From assembly GCA_028285305.1 (NCBI GenBank), contig JANQPV010000011.1:1-64000 (forward strand): a stretch of 64,000 nucleotides of DNA, written 5' to 3'. Under the pieces are notes generated by a model, which had not been told where the DNA came from, made no database searches, and worked only from the letters and a program-made list of their open reading frames with translations. Positions 52,275 through 60,333 of this stretch are shown piece by piece. The DNA is from Alphaproteobacteria bacterium (lineage in GTDB: Bacteria; Pseudomonadota; Alphaproteobacteria; SMXP01). A program made the position numbers and the translations under genes. Every line of letters begins with the position of its first letter. Position 1 is the stretch's first letter.

Positions 52275-53174
52275 GTGTCTGAGAACGCGGTTGCCACACA
52301 GGGCTCCATTGCCAGCTTAAGAAAACGCGCCGAAGCGCTCATTGAGACCCGTGGCTTTGTGATCGCCATCACAGCCGTCATTGCCATCAATGCGATCACG
52401 TTGGGGCTCGAGACGTGGCCCCGCGCCATGGACGTCGCAGGCCCATTCCTCCACGCCATTGATCGTATCGCGCTGACGATCTTTGTCCTTGAGCTCAGTT
52501 TGAAGCTCTTTGCCCTGGGGCCGAGATTCTTCCGCGACGGCTGGAACATCTTCGACAGCATCATTGTGGCCATTGCTCTGATGCCGGTCTCGCCGGCCAT
52601 CTCGGCGCTGCGCGCCTTGCGCATCACCCGGGCCTTTCGCCTCGTTTCCACCGTTCCGCAGTTGCGCGCCGTGGTGGGCGCCCTGTTCGCCGCCGTGCCC
52701 GGCATGGGCGCGGTCCTCGCCATGCTCATTCTGGTGTTCTACGTCTCCTCGGTGATTGCGACCAACCTCTTTGCAGCGACGTTCCCGGACTGGTTCGGCT
52801 CCATCGGCACCTCCATGTATTCCCTCTTTCAGATCATGACACTCGAGAGTTGGTCCATGGGCATTGTCCGTCCGGTGATGGAGGTTCATCCCTGGGCTTG
52901 GGTCTTCTTCGTCCCCTTCATCATCATCACCAGTTTCGCGGTGCTCAATCTCTTCATTGCCCTGATTGTCAATTCCATGCAGACCCTCCACGACGAAGAG
53001 GTCGCCAGAGAGGCGGATGAAAAGGGCACGTCTGCAGAAATTTTGGCGGAAGAAATCCGCATGTTACGGGCGGAAGTGCAGGAGCTGAGAGCGCACTTGG
53101 GCGATCCTAAACCCTCTGCTGAGACCACGAGCCCGAAACCCGATCATCAGCCTGTTGAGCAAAAGCGCGTCTGA
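52275..53174 (+). CDS. Bacterial voltage-gated sodium channel (NaChBac/NavAb type)
   Basis: The 299-residue protein has six membrane helices. S4 is visible in SALRALRITRAFRLVSTVP, with Arg at every third position. The pore loop carries the selectivity filter TLESWSMG at residues 189-196, matching the filter T-L-E-S-W-S-M known in the NavAb channel, so sodium selectivity is likely. The S6 end NLFIALIVNSMQTL is followed by a long C-terminal coiled coil (AEILAEEIRMLRAEVQELRAHL, near 255-280) that joins four subunits in the family. The start is a GTG; a GAGAGG precedes it closely. Alphaproteobacteria and marine bacteria often carry this channel; physiological role is uncertain. Confidence 0.94.
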   Translation: MSENAVATQGSIASLRKRAEALIETRGFVIAITAVIAINAITLGLETWPRAMDVAGPFLHAIDRIALTIFVLELSLKLFALGPRFFRDGWNIFDSIIVAIALMPVSPAISALRALRITRAFRLVSTVPQLRAVVGALFAAVPGMGAVLAMLILVFYVSSVIATNLFAATFPDWFGSIGTSMYSLFQIMTLESWSMGIVRPVMEVHPWAWVFFVPFIIITSFAVLNLFIALIVNSMQTLHDEEVAREADEKGTSAEILAEEIRMLRAEVQELRAHLGDPKPSAETTSPKPDHQPVEQKRV

Positions 53175-53177
53175 AAC

Positions 53178-53798
53178 ATGGGCGGCATCGGACGGCCCCA
53201 TCCCGCCGACACCATCATTTCCCTCTATGAAAAGCACGCCCGGCTTTGGGATCGCGCGCGGAACAAATCGCTCTTTGAACGGCAGTGGCTCTATCGTTTC
53301 ATCGCGCACCTTTCCCCCGGCGGACACGTCCTCGACCTGGGCTGTGGGGGAGGGGAGCCCATTGCTGCCTATTTCATCAGCCAAGGATTTTCCATCACCG
53401 GTGTAGACAGCTCCCCGTCCATGATTGAGCTGTGCCGGAGCCGATTTCCAGAGCAGGAATGGCTCCAAGCGGACATGCGCACGCTCAGCCCAAAGACAGC
53501 CTTTGACGGGATCCTCGCGTGGGACAGTTTCTTTCACCTAACCGCAGACGATCAGCGGGCGATGTTCCCCGTCTTTGCCAAGCACGCGGCAAGGGGCGCC
53601 CTATTGATGTTCTCGTCCGGTCCCGCCGAGGGCGAAGCCATCGGCGAGCTTGGCGGCGATCCTCTCTACCACGCCAGTCTGAACCCTGAGGAATACTTGG
53701 AGCTGCTCCACACCCACGGTTTCGACGGCGCCTTTGACCGCGATCCCAGTGAGCCCTCCGGCCGGCGGCTCATCTGGATTGCCACGAAACAGGGGTGA
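53178..53798 (+). CDS. SAM-dependent class I methyltransferase
   Basis: The 206-residue protein has motif I as VLDLGCGGGEPIAAYF, motif II acidic residue in GVDSSPSMIELC, and motif IV AWDSFFHLT with the following MFPVFAKHAARGALLMFSS, which fits a methyltransferase of the UbiE/small-molecule group. The substrate is unknown. Its ATG at 53178 lies three bases after the channel gene stop, so the two genes are one transcript. A nine-base hairpin (53796-53817) ends the unit. Confidence 0.9.
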   Translation: MGGIGRPHPADTIISLYEKHARLWDRARNKSLFERQWLYRFIAHLSPGGHVLDLGCGGGEPIAAYFISQGFSITGVDSSPSMIELCRSRFPEQEWLQADMRTLSPKTAFDGILAWDSFFHLTADDQRAMFPVFAKHAARGALLMFSSGPAEGEAIGELGGDPLYHASLNPEEYLELLHTHGFDGAFDRDPSEPSGRRLIWIATKQG

Positions 53799-53817
53799 GC
53801 GGCCATAAGGCCGCTCA
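53796..53817 (+). terminator. Hairpin terminator at the end of the channel-methyltransferase unit
   Basis: TGAGCGGCC at 53796-53804 pairs fully with GGCCGCTCA at 53809-53817 around ATAA and overlaps the methyltransferase stop codon. Convergent genes end on both sides, so it could stop transcription in either direction, though there is no T tract. Confidence 0.55.
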
Positions 53818-53842
53818 ACTCACATCAGTTGAGGTTTGCCGT

Positions 53843-54322
53843 TCACGCGACTACCGAGTCCCGCTTCAAGAGCCGTGCAAAGATCATCACATGGGTGACC
53901 AGCAAGAGCGGCACCAGGAACGTCGGTATGAACCATGTCGGTCCAAAGGCAGTGAGGGCTTCAGCTTGGCGCAGGGCGTTGGCGAGATCTAAGAGCCCGA
54001 CAATGTTAAAGAGCCAGACAAACGGCAGCGCTACACGGGTTCCGGCTTGAAGGACCAAAAGGGCGACGATCGCCAACAGGGCCGAAATGAGATCCCCGTA
54101 CCCGGCCGTCATTGCAAAGAAGGCCGGCAAGGGTTCGGCATTGAGTGTCGGCACGAGGAACGAGAGGCCAATATGACGAAAGGCATGGGGCAAGATCAGG
54201 ATCATCAAGGCCGTCCGCAGAGAAAGCGACGCCAGCCACGGGCTCACAAACCACCTTGCAATCAGTACAAAGATTAGAACACTCAGTGCGAATTGAACGC
54301 CAAAAACTGTATAGATATCCAT
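53843..54322 (-). CDS. Polytopic membrane protein under MarR control (family unknown)
   Basis: I choose the ATG at 54322, preceded by AAGGAGACCGAT, giving 159 residues. Four to five hydrophobic segments are visible: VFGVQFALSVLIFVLIARWF, ALMILILPHAFRHIGLSFLV, DLISALLAIVALLVLQAG, LPFVWLFNIVGLLDLANAL and TFLVPLLLVTHVMIFARLL. No family is recognised. It lies downstream of a MarR-type gene on the same strand, and a near-copy of the MarR operator palindrome lies in the short gap between them. Export of an aromatic or other toxic compound would fit MarR control but is not shown. Confidence 0.75.
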   Translation of the reverse strand: MDIYTVFGVQFALSVLIFVLIARWFVSPWLASLSLRTALMILILPHAFRHIGLSFLVPTLNAEPLPAFFAMTAGYGDLISALLAIVALLVLQAGTRVALPFVWLFNIVGLLDLANALRQAEALTAFGPTWFIPTFLVPLLLVTHVMIFARLLKRDSVVA

Positions 54323-54356
54323 ATCGGTCTCCTTCTTCATTTGGTTAGCGCTAAAT

Positions 54357-54368
54357 GTGCATATACAC
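54357..54368. promoter_or_regulatory. MarR operator-like palindrome before the membrane protein gene
   Basis: GTGCATATACAC is one mismatch from the perfect dyad GTGTATATACAC found at 54850-54861 upstream of the marR gene. It lies about 35 bases before the membrane protein start. MarR dimers bind such 12-16 base dyads. Confidence 0.5.
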
Positions 54369-54390
54369 CTATATGCCCAAAAAAGGGGGG

Positions 54391-54831
54391 TCAGGTTTGA
54401 GTGGCATCAACAGTGGCCGAGAGAGCGCCAAGCAAATCGACCCACTGTGCTTGCCCAAGCTTTTTCCGCAAGCGATTCTGCGCCTCCTGCCAATGGGGAA
54501 TCGCTTTCTTTAGAACCTCCCGGCCCTTACGTGTGATGACTAATTCGCGGACTCTTTGATCGGCCGTTGGTCGCGAGTCCACAAAACCGTCGCGCTCAAG
54601 GGGTTTTAAGTTTCGTGACAAGGTGGTTCGTTCCACAACGACAATGTCCGCAAGTTGAGTGAGAGGCATCGGGCCCCGGTTGTTGAGGACAGCGAGAAGT
54701 GTGAATTGCGTAGCTCGCAGCCCGCTGGGCTTCAGTGCAGCGTCGTAGGTTTGCGACACACTGCGCATGGCTTTGCGCAAATTGGCGTGTGCGCACACTG
54801 AAATATCCGGTTCCATCGTAATCTGAGCCAT
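54391..54831 (-). CDS. MarR family transcriptional regulator
   Basis: The 146-residue winged-helix protein has TQFTLLAVLNNRGPMPLTQLADIVVVERTTLSRNLKPLERDGFVDSRPTADQRVRELVITRKGREVL, the MarR recognition helix and wing. Such proteins are dimeric repressors released by phenolic ligands or oxidation; Cys13 (SVCAHAN) is present near the N-terminus and could sense oxidants. It is probably autorepressed through the perfect palindrome at 54850-54861, 19 bases before its start. It likely also controls the membrane protein encoded downstream. Confidence 0.93.
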   Translation of the reverse strand: MAQITMEPDISVCAHANLRKAMRSVSQTYDAALKPSGLRATQFTLLAVLNNRGPMPLTQLADIVVVERTTLSRNLKPLERDGFVDSRPTADQRVRELVITRKGREVLKKAIPHWQEAQNRLRKKLGQAQWVDLLGALSATVDATQT

Positions 54832-54849
54832 CGATTTCTCCTAAGAAAA

Positions 54850-54861
54850 GTGTATATACAC
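54850..54861. promoter_or_regulatory. Perfect 12-base palindrome upstream of marR
   Basis: GTGTATATACAC is a perfect dyad, placed about 20 bases before the marR ATG at 54831 where a repressor would block transcription. A near-copy occurs at 54357-54368. Shared sites suggest autoregulation and control of the following gene. Confidence 0.6.
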
Positions 54862-54962
54862 ATAAGAAGGCGCTTAGCAATGGATAAAGGGGGAGCGGAT
54901 TGCCCGCCATGCAATTGCTGCATGGCGCGTTGTGTTCCTGGTTGCAACGTCCGCTTAGAGGA

Positions 54963-55838
54963 TTACCGAGCCCTGAGCGCCAACGCCGGGTCGCCGTTTT
55001 CGTAAAGGCCGATCATCCCGCCGCCATGAGCTGTCCCATCATGGGCGGCATAACCGAGAAGAGCTTGCACATGTCTTGGCAGGTCTCGGACTTTATCAAT
55101 GGAGATATTGAGGAAGCTGTTTTCGACCGGGCGGATCCAACCTGCGCAATAGGAGATCGAAATAGCGCGTCGGCGCGCGCCGCTCGCGTTTGCACCGCCG
55201 TTGTGAATGAGATCACCGCGAAAGAGCACTGCATCTCCGCGATTCATCACGGCGCGTTGGCATTCCTGCGGTAAGGCTTGGCGATCTGCTTCCCAATTCC
55301 AACTCTGAGGAACAACATGCGTGGCGCCGTTTTCCAGTGTGAAGTCGTCAAGGGCAACAATGGCGTTCACCACCATGGGATGGGCGTCCCGGTGAAGGTG
55401 GGGCCAGGAATCGCTGTCCCGGTGAGGATATTGCGCCGGTTCGCCAGGTTGGAATTGGATAAGCTCTCCTGCATTGAGGCGGACGGAGGCGCCATTGGGG
55501 CCGATTGTTCTCTCCGCCCACGCCATCAGGTCCATATTACCAATGAGGTCAGTGGACGCAGGCATCTTTTCAATGAGGCCATGAAGCCGGATCGTTTTGT
55601 GACCAAGAAAAGTATCGTAGAGATCGGAACCGCTCGTGGGCGCGCCCGCACCGGAATGTTGAGCCAGATATGTATCAATATCAGTATCAAGAGCGAATAT
55701 CTCGACGTCGGACAGGAAGCCCTCCAAGATGGCGCCGCCGGCATCCAATGTCGCGGCGTCGATGGCGTCCCAATCATAGGGCCGCGAGAAGTGCGCCAAC
55801 CCATCGGTTTCACTGTTTTCGGCCAGATTCGCGTTCAT
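54963..55838 (-). CDS. Phytanoyl-CoA dioxygenase family protein, TetR-controlled
   Basis: The ATG at 55838 follows GGGAG at usable spacing and gives 291 residues; the frame continues upstream 11 codons. The iron site is visible as H-x-D in QYPHRDSDSWPHLH and the distal His in LFRGDLIHNGGANASGARRRAIS, where the Arg that follows holds 2-oxoglutarate. The family oxidises small substrates with Fe(II) and 2-oxoglutarate. It differs from the PhyH protein at 13657-14583. It is divergent from a TetR regulator and a large inverted repeat lies between them. Substrate unknown. Confidence 0.9.
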   Translation of the reverse strand: MNANLAENSETDGLAHFSRPYDWDAIDAATLDAGGAILEGFLSDVEIFALDTDIDTYLAQHSGAGAPTSGSDLYDTFLGHKTIRLHGLIEKMPASTDLIGNMDLMAWAERTIGPNGASVRLNAGELIQFQPGEPAQYPHRDSDSWPHLHRDAHPMVVNAIVALDDFTLENGATHVVPQSWNWEADRQALPQECQRAVMNRGDAVLFRGDLIHNGGANASGARRRAISISYCAGWIRPVENSFLNISIDKVRDLPRHVQALLGYAAHDGTAHGGGMIGLYENGDPALALRAR

Positions 55839-55857
55839 TTTCTTCTCCCTCAAATCC

Positions 55858-55899
55858 TTGACATATAACAAACGTAATATAACATATGTTATGTGTCAA
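55858..55899. promoter_or_regulatory. TetR operator: 42-base inverted repeat with overlapping divergent promoter elements
   Basis: TTGACATATAAC at 55858-55869 is repeated in reverse at 55888-55899 (TTGACACATAAC), eleven of twelve bases agreeing, so a TTGACA-like -35 element faces outward on both strands. In the middle lies a perfect 14-base palindrome ATAACATATGTTAT (55879-55892). The site sits in the 70-base gap between the PhyH and tetR starts. Binding by the TetR protein is inferred from position. Confidence 0.65.
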
Positions 55900-55908
55900 G
55901 GAGGTAAG

Positions 55909-56490
55909 ATGCCAAAGTCTGTCGATGTTGAAGAAAAACGGGCCGAATTTGTCCGGGCGAGCTGGGACGTCATCGCCGCCGAAGGGTTCGAGGCGGCAAC
56001 CATGCGCCGCGTCGCCAGCGAGGCCGGGTGCACAACTGGGTCGCTCACGCATTATTTTGCCGACCGCCGCTCGCTATTGATCGAAGCGCTTCGCAGTGCT
56101 CACTTCCAAGCAGGTGAGCGTATGGGCAAAGTGGCAGAAGAGGGATCCCCGTTTGAAAGACTGCACGCGGTGCTCTTAGAGTCGTTGCCGCTCGATTCCG
56201 TCCGCATGCGGGAGTGGAAAGTGTGGCTCGCCTTTTGGGGCGCCTCCATCAATGATCCGGCAATCGCATCGGAAGACGCAAAACGCTATGCGGAGTGGCG
56301 TGCTCTCCTGGAAAATCTACTGACGCCCCTATCACAAGATCCAGAGCACGAGGCCGATCTGATCATCGCGCTGGTGGACGGGCTGGGAATAGGTCTCGCC
56401 AGAGCAGGGTTCGCAGGCGCTGCCCTTAAAAGGAAACAGTCCGAGTGCGAAGCAGCTCTCAATCGATATCTGGGAAAGTTCAACGACTAG
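55909..56490 (+). CDS. TetR family transcriptional regulator
   Basis: From the ATG at 55909, preceded by a strong AAGGAGG, the product has 193 residues. The N-terminal helix-turn-helix reads SWDVIAAEGFEAATMRRVASEAGCTTGSLTHYFADRRSLLIEALR, close to the TetR consensus. The C-terminal ligand domain resembles BetI-like regulators. It is divergent from the PhyH gene, with the inverted repeat at 55858-55899 between them, so it probably represses PhyH and itself. The gene after it follows at ten bases. Confidence 0.93.
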   Translation: MPKSVDVEEKRAEFVRASWDVIAAEGFEAATMRRVASEAGCTTGSLTHYFADRRSLLIEALRSAHFQAGERMGKVAEEGSPFERLHAVLLESLPLDSVRMREWKVWLAFWGASINDPAIASEDAKRYAEWRALLENLLTPLSQDPEHEADLIIALVDGLGIGLARAGFAGAALKRKQSECEAALNRYLGKFND

Positions 56491-56499
56491 GAAAAGACC

Positions 56500-56925
56500 A
56501 TGTCTCGAGCGCTTGCCGCCTGCATTACCGTCACCGATGTTCTGTTCATGCTCTATTGGGCCGTGGTGTCCGTTGCTGCCATTGGCTTGATAGAACTACC
56601 GCCCAATATAATGTACGGAGACTATGCCAATCCGCGTGTTGTTGCCTGGAACTGGACGTTCTTTCCGCTGGACGTTGCTTTTTCGATCTTTGGGTTCATG
56701 GCCTTATCGGCCGCACGGCGCGGCGACCCGATTTGGCGCCCCTATGCGATCGTTTCTCTCGTCTTGACGATGACGGCCGGCGGCATGGCGGTGGCCTATT
56801 GGCTGTTTCTGCTCGAGTTCAATCCGAGTTGGTTTCTGCCCAATCTTCTTCTGCTCGTTTGGCCGCTCTTTTTCCTTGGCAAGCTCATGCGTGATGCGGC
56901 GCCCACTCCGGAAAGCCAAAATTGA
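56500..56925 (+). CDS. Four-helix membrane protein (DUF5360/YvaD-like)
   Basis: The 141-residue protein has four membrane helices: ITVTDVLFMLYWAVVSVAAIG, WTFFPLDVAFSIFGFMALSAA, YAIVSLVLTMTAGGMAVAYW and FLPNLLLLVWPLFFLGKLM. The layout and the first helix D-x-x-F-M-x-Y-W resemble DUF5360 (YvaD) proteins of unknown function. It starts nine bases after the tetR stop and is probably co-transcribed with it. No catalytic motif is seen. Confidence 0.7.
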   Translation: MSRALAACITVTDVLFMLYWAVVSVAAIGLIELPPNIMYGDYANPRVVAWNWTFFPLDVAFSIFGFMALSAARRGDPIWRPYAIVSLVLTMTAGGMAVAYWLFLLEFNPSWFLPNLLLLVWPLFFLGKLMRDAAPTPESQN

Positions 56926-56980
56926 ACTCTGGTCATCGTGTTGGGTGTGCTAGACTAAAGCTGAATAATTGAGCTGACGG

Positions 56981-57610
56981 ATGAGATCGCGAACCGACAT
57001 AGAGATGATACGCCTTCGTCCGGGCATGTATGTTGGTCCTTCAAGCGATGGCTTTGGAATCTACCAGCTCGTCTTCGAAGTTGTTGCCAACTCTATCGTC
57101 GAGTGTTGGCCTAATCTTTGTACACAGATCGAAGTAAAATTAACTCAAGAAAACTCAATCGTCGTCCTGGATGACGGCCCCGGAATTGATGTCGAATTGC
57201 GAGATGCCAATCGAACTCACTTAGAGCGTTTGATGACCCAACTCATCCCCTCCAAAGACGTGGATCGGATGAGTATTCTGTTGGGTTTTCGTACCTTAGA
57301 CAGCCTGGTCGTAACCAATGCTCTTTCTGAGAACTGCGAAGTAGAAACTCTGCGGAAGAAGCGGTGCTATTTTATCCGATACGAACGAGGAATTTGCACC
57401 GAGCCTCTCGTAGAAATCGACAGCGCCGACCGAGGGCCCGGGACGCGAGTTGAGTTCGTGCCCGACACGAAGATTTTCGCACGCGACTCCATTGAGTTGG
57501 ATGTGTTGGGCCGACGGCTTCTTGAGTTCGCAAAACTTGGTACAGGAACTAAAGTAAAAGTGACAGACGCCAGAGGAAGCCGGATCTCGCAGACCATCAT
57601 CAGCGTATGA
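56981..57610 (+). CDS. Stand-alone GyrB/ParE-type GHKL ATPase domain, degenerate ATP lid
   Basis: The 209-residue protein corresponds to only the first 200 residues of GyrB. Residues 13-41 read RPGMYVGPSSDGFGIYQLVFEVVANS, with the catalytic-type Glu33 and Mg-binding Asn37 kept, and DDGPGI at 64-69 keeps the ATP-contact Asp64. But the GGK and GLHGVG glycine-rich lid is replaced by LLGFRTLDSLVVTNALSENCEVET, where only the NALSE part survives. No transducer, TOPRIM or tail domain follows before the stop. Base composition seems poorer in GC than neighbours. It may be a decayed or repurposed gyrase fragment; binding of ATP without the lid is uncertain. Confidence 0.7.
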   Translation: MRSRTDIEMIRLRPGMYVGPSSDGFGIYQLVFEVVANSIVECWPNLCTQIEVKLTQENSIVVLDDGPGIDVELRDANRTHLERLMTQLIPSKDVDRMSILLGFRTLDSLVVTNALSENCEVETLRKKRCYFIRYERGICTEPLVEIDSADRGPGTRVEFVPDTKIFARDSIELDVLGRRLLEFAKLGTGTKVKVTDARGSRISQTIISV

Positions 57611-57697
57611 TCCTTGGCTCTCAAAGGTTGTGTTTTTCGCGGATCATAGATTATCGGAAGTTTTCCGCACAATCACTTGAGATGGAAAAGGCAGCAT

Positions 57698-59047
57698 TCA
57701 CGCAGCTACCTTCTCCAGCGCTTCCACGATATCGCCGACCACTTTGTGGACCAGGTCTTGGTCTTCGCCTTCGGCCATCACGCGGATGAGCGGTTCGGTT
57801 CCCGACTTGCGGATAACTAAGCGGCCGGCCTTGCCGAGGCTGGTTTCGCCGGACCTGATTGCGCTTTGAACGTCCTGATGCTCTAAGGGCGAGCCTTCTG
57901 AATACCGAACATTCCGCAAAATCTGTGGATAAGGATCGAACAGGGAGCAAACCTCGCTGACGGGCTTACCGCTTTCTTGAACGCAGGCGAGGACTTGCAA
58001 GGCAGCAATGAGACCATCCCCTGTCGTCGTAAAGTCGCTGAGGACAATGTGCCCGGATTGTTCGCCGCCCACATTAAAGCCTTCTTTGCGCATCGCCTCG
58101 ACGACGTAGCGATCCCCCACTTTTGTTCGGCGTAACGTGAGGCCAAGGCTCGCAACAAATTGCTCAAGACCCAAATTGGACATGACGGTTGCGACAATTC
58201 CGTTGGCGGCAAGACGATGTTCACTGGACCACGACTTGGCGATCATCGCCATGAGTTGATCGCCGTCAACGATCTTTCCGTGCTCGTCGACGACAATGAC
58301 CCGGTCGGCATCCCCGTCAAGAGCGATCCCAATATCGGCCTTCTCGGAGCGGACGGTTTCGCACAGGAGGTCGGGCGCGGTCGAGCCGCAATCCTTGTTG
58401 ATATTGAATCCGTCCGGGGACACACCGATTGAGACAACATCGGCGCCCAGCTCCCAGAGAGCCGTTGGAGCCACCTTATAGGACGCACCATTGGCACAGT
58501 CGATGACGATCTTGAGACCTTCCAGCGTGCGCCGTTTGGGAAATGTGGCTTTGACGAATTCGATATAGCGCGCTTGAGAGTCGTCGATCCGCTTGGCCCG
58601 GCCGATTGCATCAGGTGCGGCGAGCCCTTCTTCAAGGCCATTGACCATGAGACTTTCGATTTCGAGCTCCACGTCATCGGATAGCTTGTAGCCATCCGGT
58701 CCGAACAGCTTGATACCGTTGTCGTGGTACGCGTTGTGGGAGGCGGAAATCATAACGCCCAAATCGGCTCTCAGAGAGCGCGTTAGCATGGCCACCGCCG
58801 GCGTGGGCAAGGGACCAAACTGGAACACATCCATACCGGTCGCGGTGAAGCCCGAGACCAGCGCCGACTCGATCATGTAGCCCGACAGACGGGTGTCTTT
58901 GCCGATCACCACCCTGTGGCGATGATGCCCCCTCCGAAAGATACGCCCCGCCGCCATGCCGACCCTCAACGCGATTTCAGCCGTCATGGGAAATGAATTG
59001 GCTTTGCCTCGGATTCCATCCGTTCCGAAGAAATTTTTCGCCGACAT
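57698..59047 (-). CDS. glmM: Phosphoglucosamine mutase GlmM
   Basis: From the ATG at 59047, preceded by GGAGGG with five bases between, the product has 449 residues. It begins [21 protein letters not shown]. The phosphoserine loop is [17 protein letters not shown] with Ser103, the metal loop is DGDADR (in [14 protein letters not shown]), and the phosphate-binding loop near the end is [17 protein letters not shown]. GlmM makes glucosamine-1-phosphate for UDP-GlcNAc. An upstream extension to 59122 is open but has no ribosome site. It follows folP on the same strand, a common order. Confidence 0.97.
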   Translation of the reverse strand: MSAKNFFGTDGIRGKANSFPMTAEIALRVGMAAGRIFRRGHHRHRVVIGKDTRLSGYMIESALVSGFTATGMDVFQFGPLPTPAVAMLTRSLRADLGVMISASHNAYHDNGIKLFGPDGYKLSDDVELEIESLMVNGLEEGLAAPDAIGRAKRIDDSQARYIEFVKATFPKRRTLEGLKIVIDCANGASYKVAPTALWELGADVVSIGVSPDGFNINKDCGSTAPDLLCETVRSEKADIGIALDGDADRVIVVDEHGKIVDGDQLMAMIAKSWSSEHRLAANGIVATVMSNLGLEQFVASLGLTLRRTKVGDRYVVEAMRKEGFNVGGEQSGHIVLSDFTTTGDGLIAALQVLACVQESGKPVSEVCSLFDPYPQILRNVRYSEGSPLEHQDVQSAIRSGETSLGKAGRLVIRKSGTEPLIRVMAEGEDQDLVHKVVGDIVEALEKVAA

Positions 59048-59134
59048 TCGTGCCCTCCGTCCCTCTAGCCCTCGAAGATCCATCGAAAAGAAATCGGATA
59101 GTGGTCCAAAACTATACACCAATATGCCAAATCT

Positions 59135-60223
59135 TCATTGCGGATATTGTAAACCGCTGGCCCGAGACGTGGCCGATAGAAGCGCAAAAAACTGACGCGT
59201 TTCCGCCACGTCATGGACGCGCACCAGCTCAATCCCTTGGGCGAACCCCGCCGCGGCAGCCGCAAGCGAGCCGCCTGTGCGTGTGTTGGGAGCACCGTCC
59301 CGGTCGAGTTTGCCGATGTAGCTTTTGCGGGAAGCACCCAACAGAATCGGATAGCCCAGTCCATGGAAGAGGGCGAGATTGCCGATCAGCGCAAGATTGT
59401 CCTCGGTGGTTTTCCCAAAGCCGATGCCTGGATCGATGATGATGTTTTCCGGCTCTATCCCGGCCTGCAGGCACGCGTCGACGCGGGATTGCAGCTCGTC
59501 ATAGACATCCAAAACCGTGTTGAGATAGAGCGCATTGTCCTGCATGTTTGCGGGCGTGCCACGACTATGCATGAGGACGACCGGCCGTTTTGATCGGGCT
59601 GCGACGGCCAAGGCATTGGGATCATACGCAAGGGCGGATACATCGTTGATCATGGTCGCGCCCAGATCGAGTGCCGCCGACATGACGTCGGCTTTTCGCG
59701 TATCCACAGAAATATTCTGAAGTCCCGCCGCGGCAGCGCCCTTTATTGCGTCCGACACCCGGTCGAGCTCTTCCTCCACGGACACGATTTGCGCGCCGGG
59801 CCGGGTGGATTCTCCCCCAATGTCGATGATCACGGCCCCCTCAGACTGCATCTCCAAAGCGCGTTGAACGGCTTCGCTGGGATCTGCATAGGCACCGCCA
59901 TCAGAGAACGAGTCGGGCGTTACATTCAAAATGCCCATGAGAGCGGGCACGCCCGGGCGCAGAAGCGGTGAAATCGATGTGTGGGGTCGCTGCGTCAATG
60001 CCTCGACTGCGTCCACTCCGATGAGTGTCTGCAGATTGGTCTTTGTTCCAACACGTATCGTGCGGACCGAAGGCGGCTCGCCGCTCGATCGTTTGATGAT
60101 CTGCAGGTGCGTGAAACAGATCGGCCCACCCTTTAGGGGCAGGGCAAACTCTTGCGCAATCAGATCCTCGCCGGTAGGGCCGTGGACGAACCCCAGTGGG
60201 CGGAAATAGACGGTCTCGGTCAT
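59135..60223 (-). CDS. folP: Dihydropteroate synthase FolP, with N-terminal extension
   Basis: The core DHPS is visible from about residue 90: ALMGILNVTPDSFSDGG, then GAVIIDIGGESTRPGA, ISVDTRKADVM, ATMINDVSAL, PVVLMHSRGTP, IIIDPGIGFGKTTEDN and LLGASRKSYIG, with RVHDVAETRQF at the end. About 90 extra residues lie in front (RPLGFVHGPTGEDL, plus FTHLQIIKRSSG), as in many Alphaproteobacteria. FolP joins pABA and DHPPP in folate synthesis and is the sulfonamide target. It lies between ftsH and glmM; 110 bases separate it from ftsH. Confidence 0.96.
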   Translation of the reverse strand: MTETVYFRPLGFVHGPTGEDLIAQEFALPLKGGPICFTHLQIIKRSSGEPPSVRTIRVGTKTNLQTLIGVDAVEALTQRPHTSISPLLRPGVPALMGILNVTPDSFSDGGAYADPSEAVQRALEMQSEGAVIIDIGGESTRPGAQIVSVEEELDRVSDAIKGAAAAGLQNISVDTRKADVMSAALDLGATMINDVSALAYDPNALAVAARSKRPVVLMHSRGTPANMQDNALYLNTVLDVYDELQSRVDACLQAGIEPENIIIDPGIGFGKTTEDNLALIGNLALFHGLGYPILLGASRKSYIGKLDRDGAPNTRTGGSLAAAAAGFAQGIELVRVHDVAETRQFFALLSATSRASGLQYPQ

Positions 60224-60333
60224 CGCTCAAAAGATAGACTAGAATGAGCGAGGTAAACCCCCGCGTCACCGAGCGTGACAGATAGCAAAGCTTGACGCGG
60301 AGATCAAAGCTCCCGCTGCGGAAGGGGAGAGGC

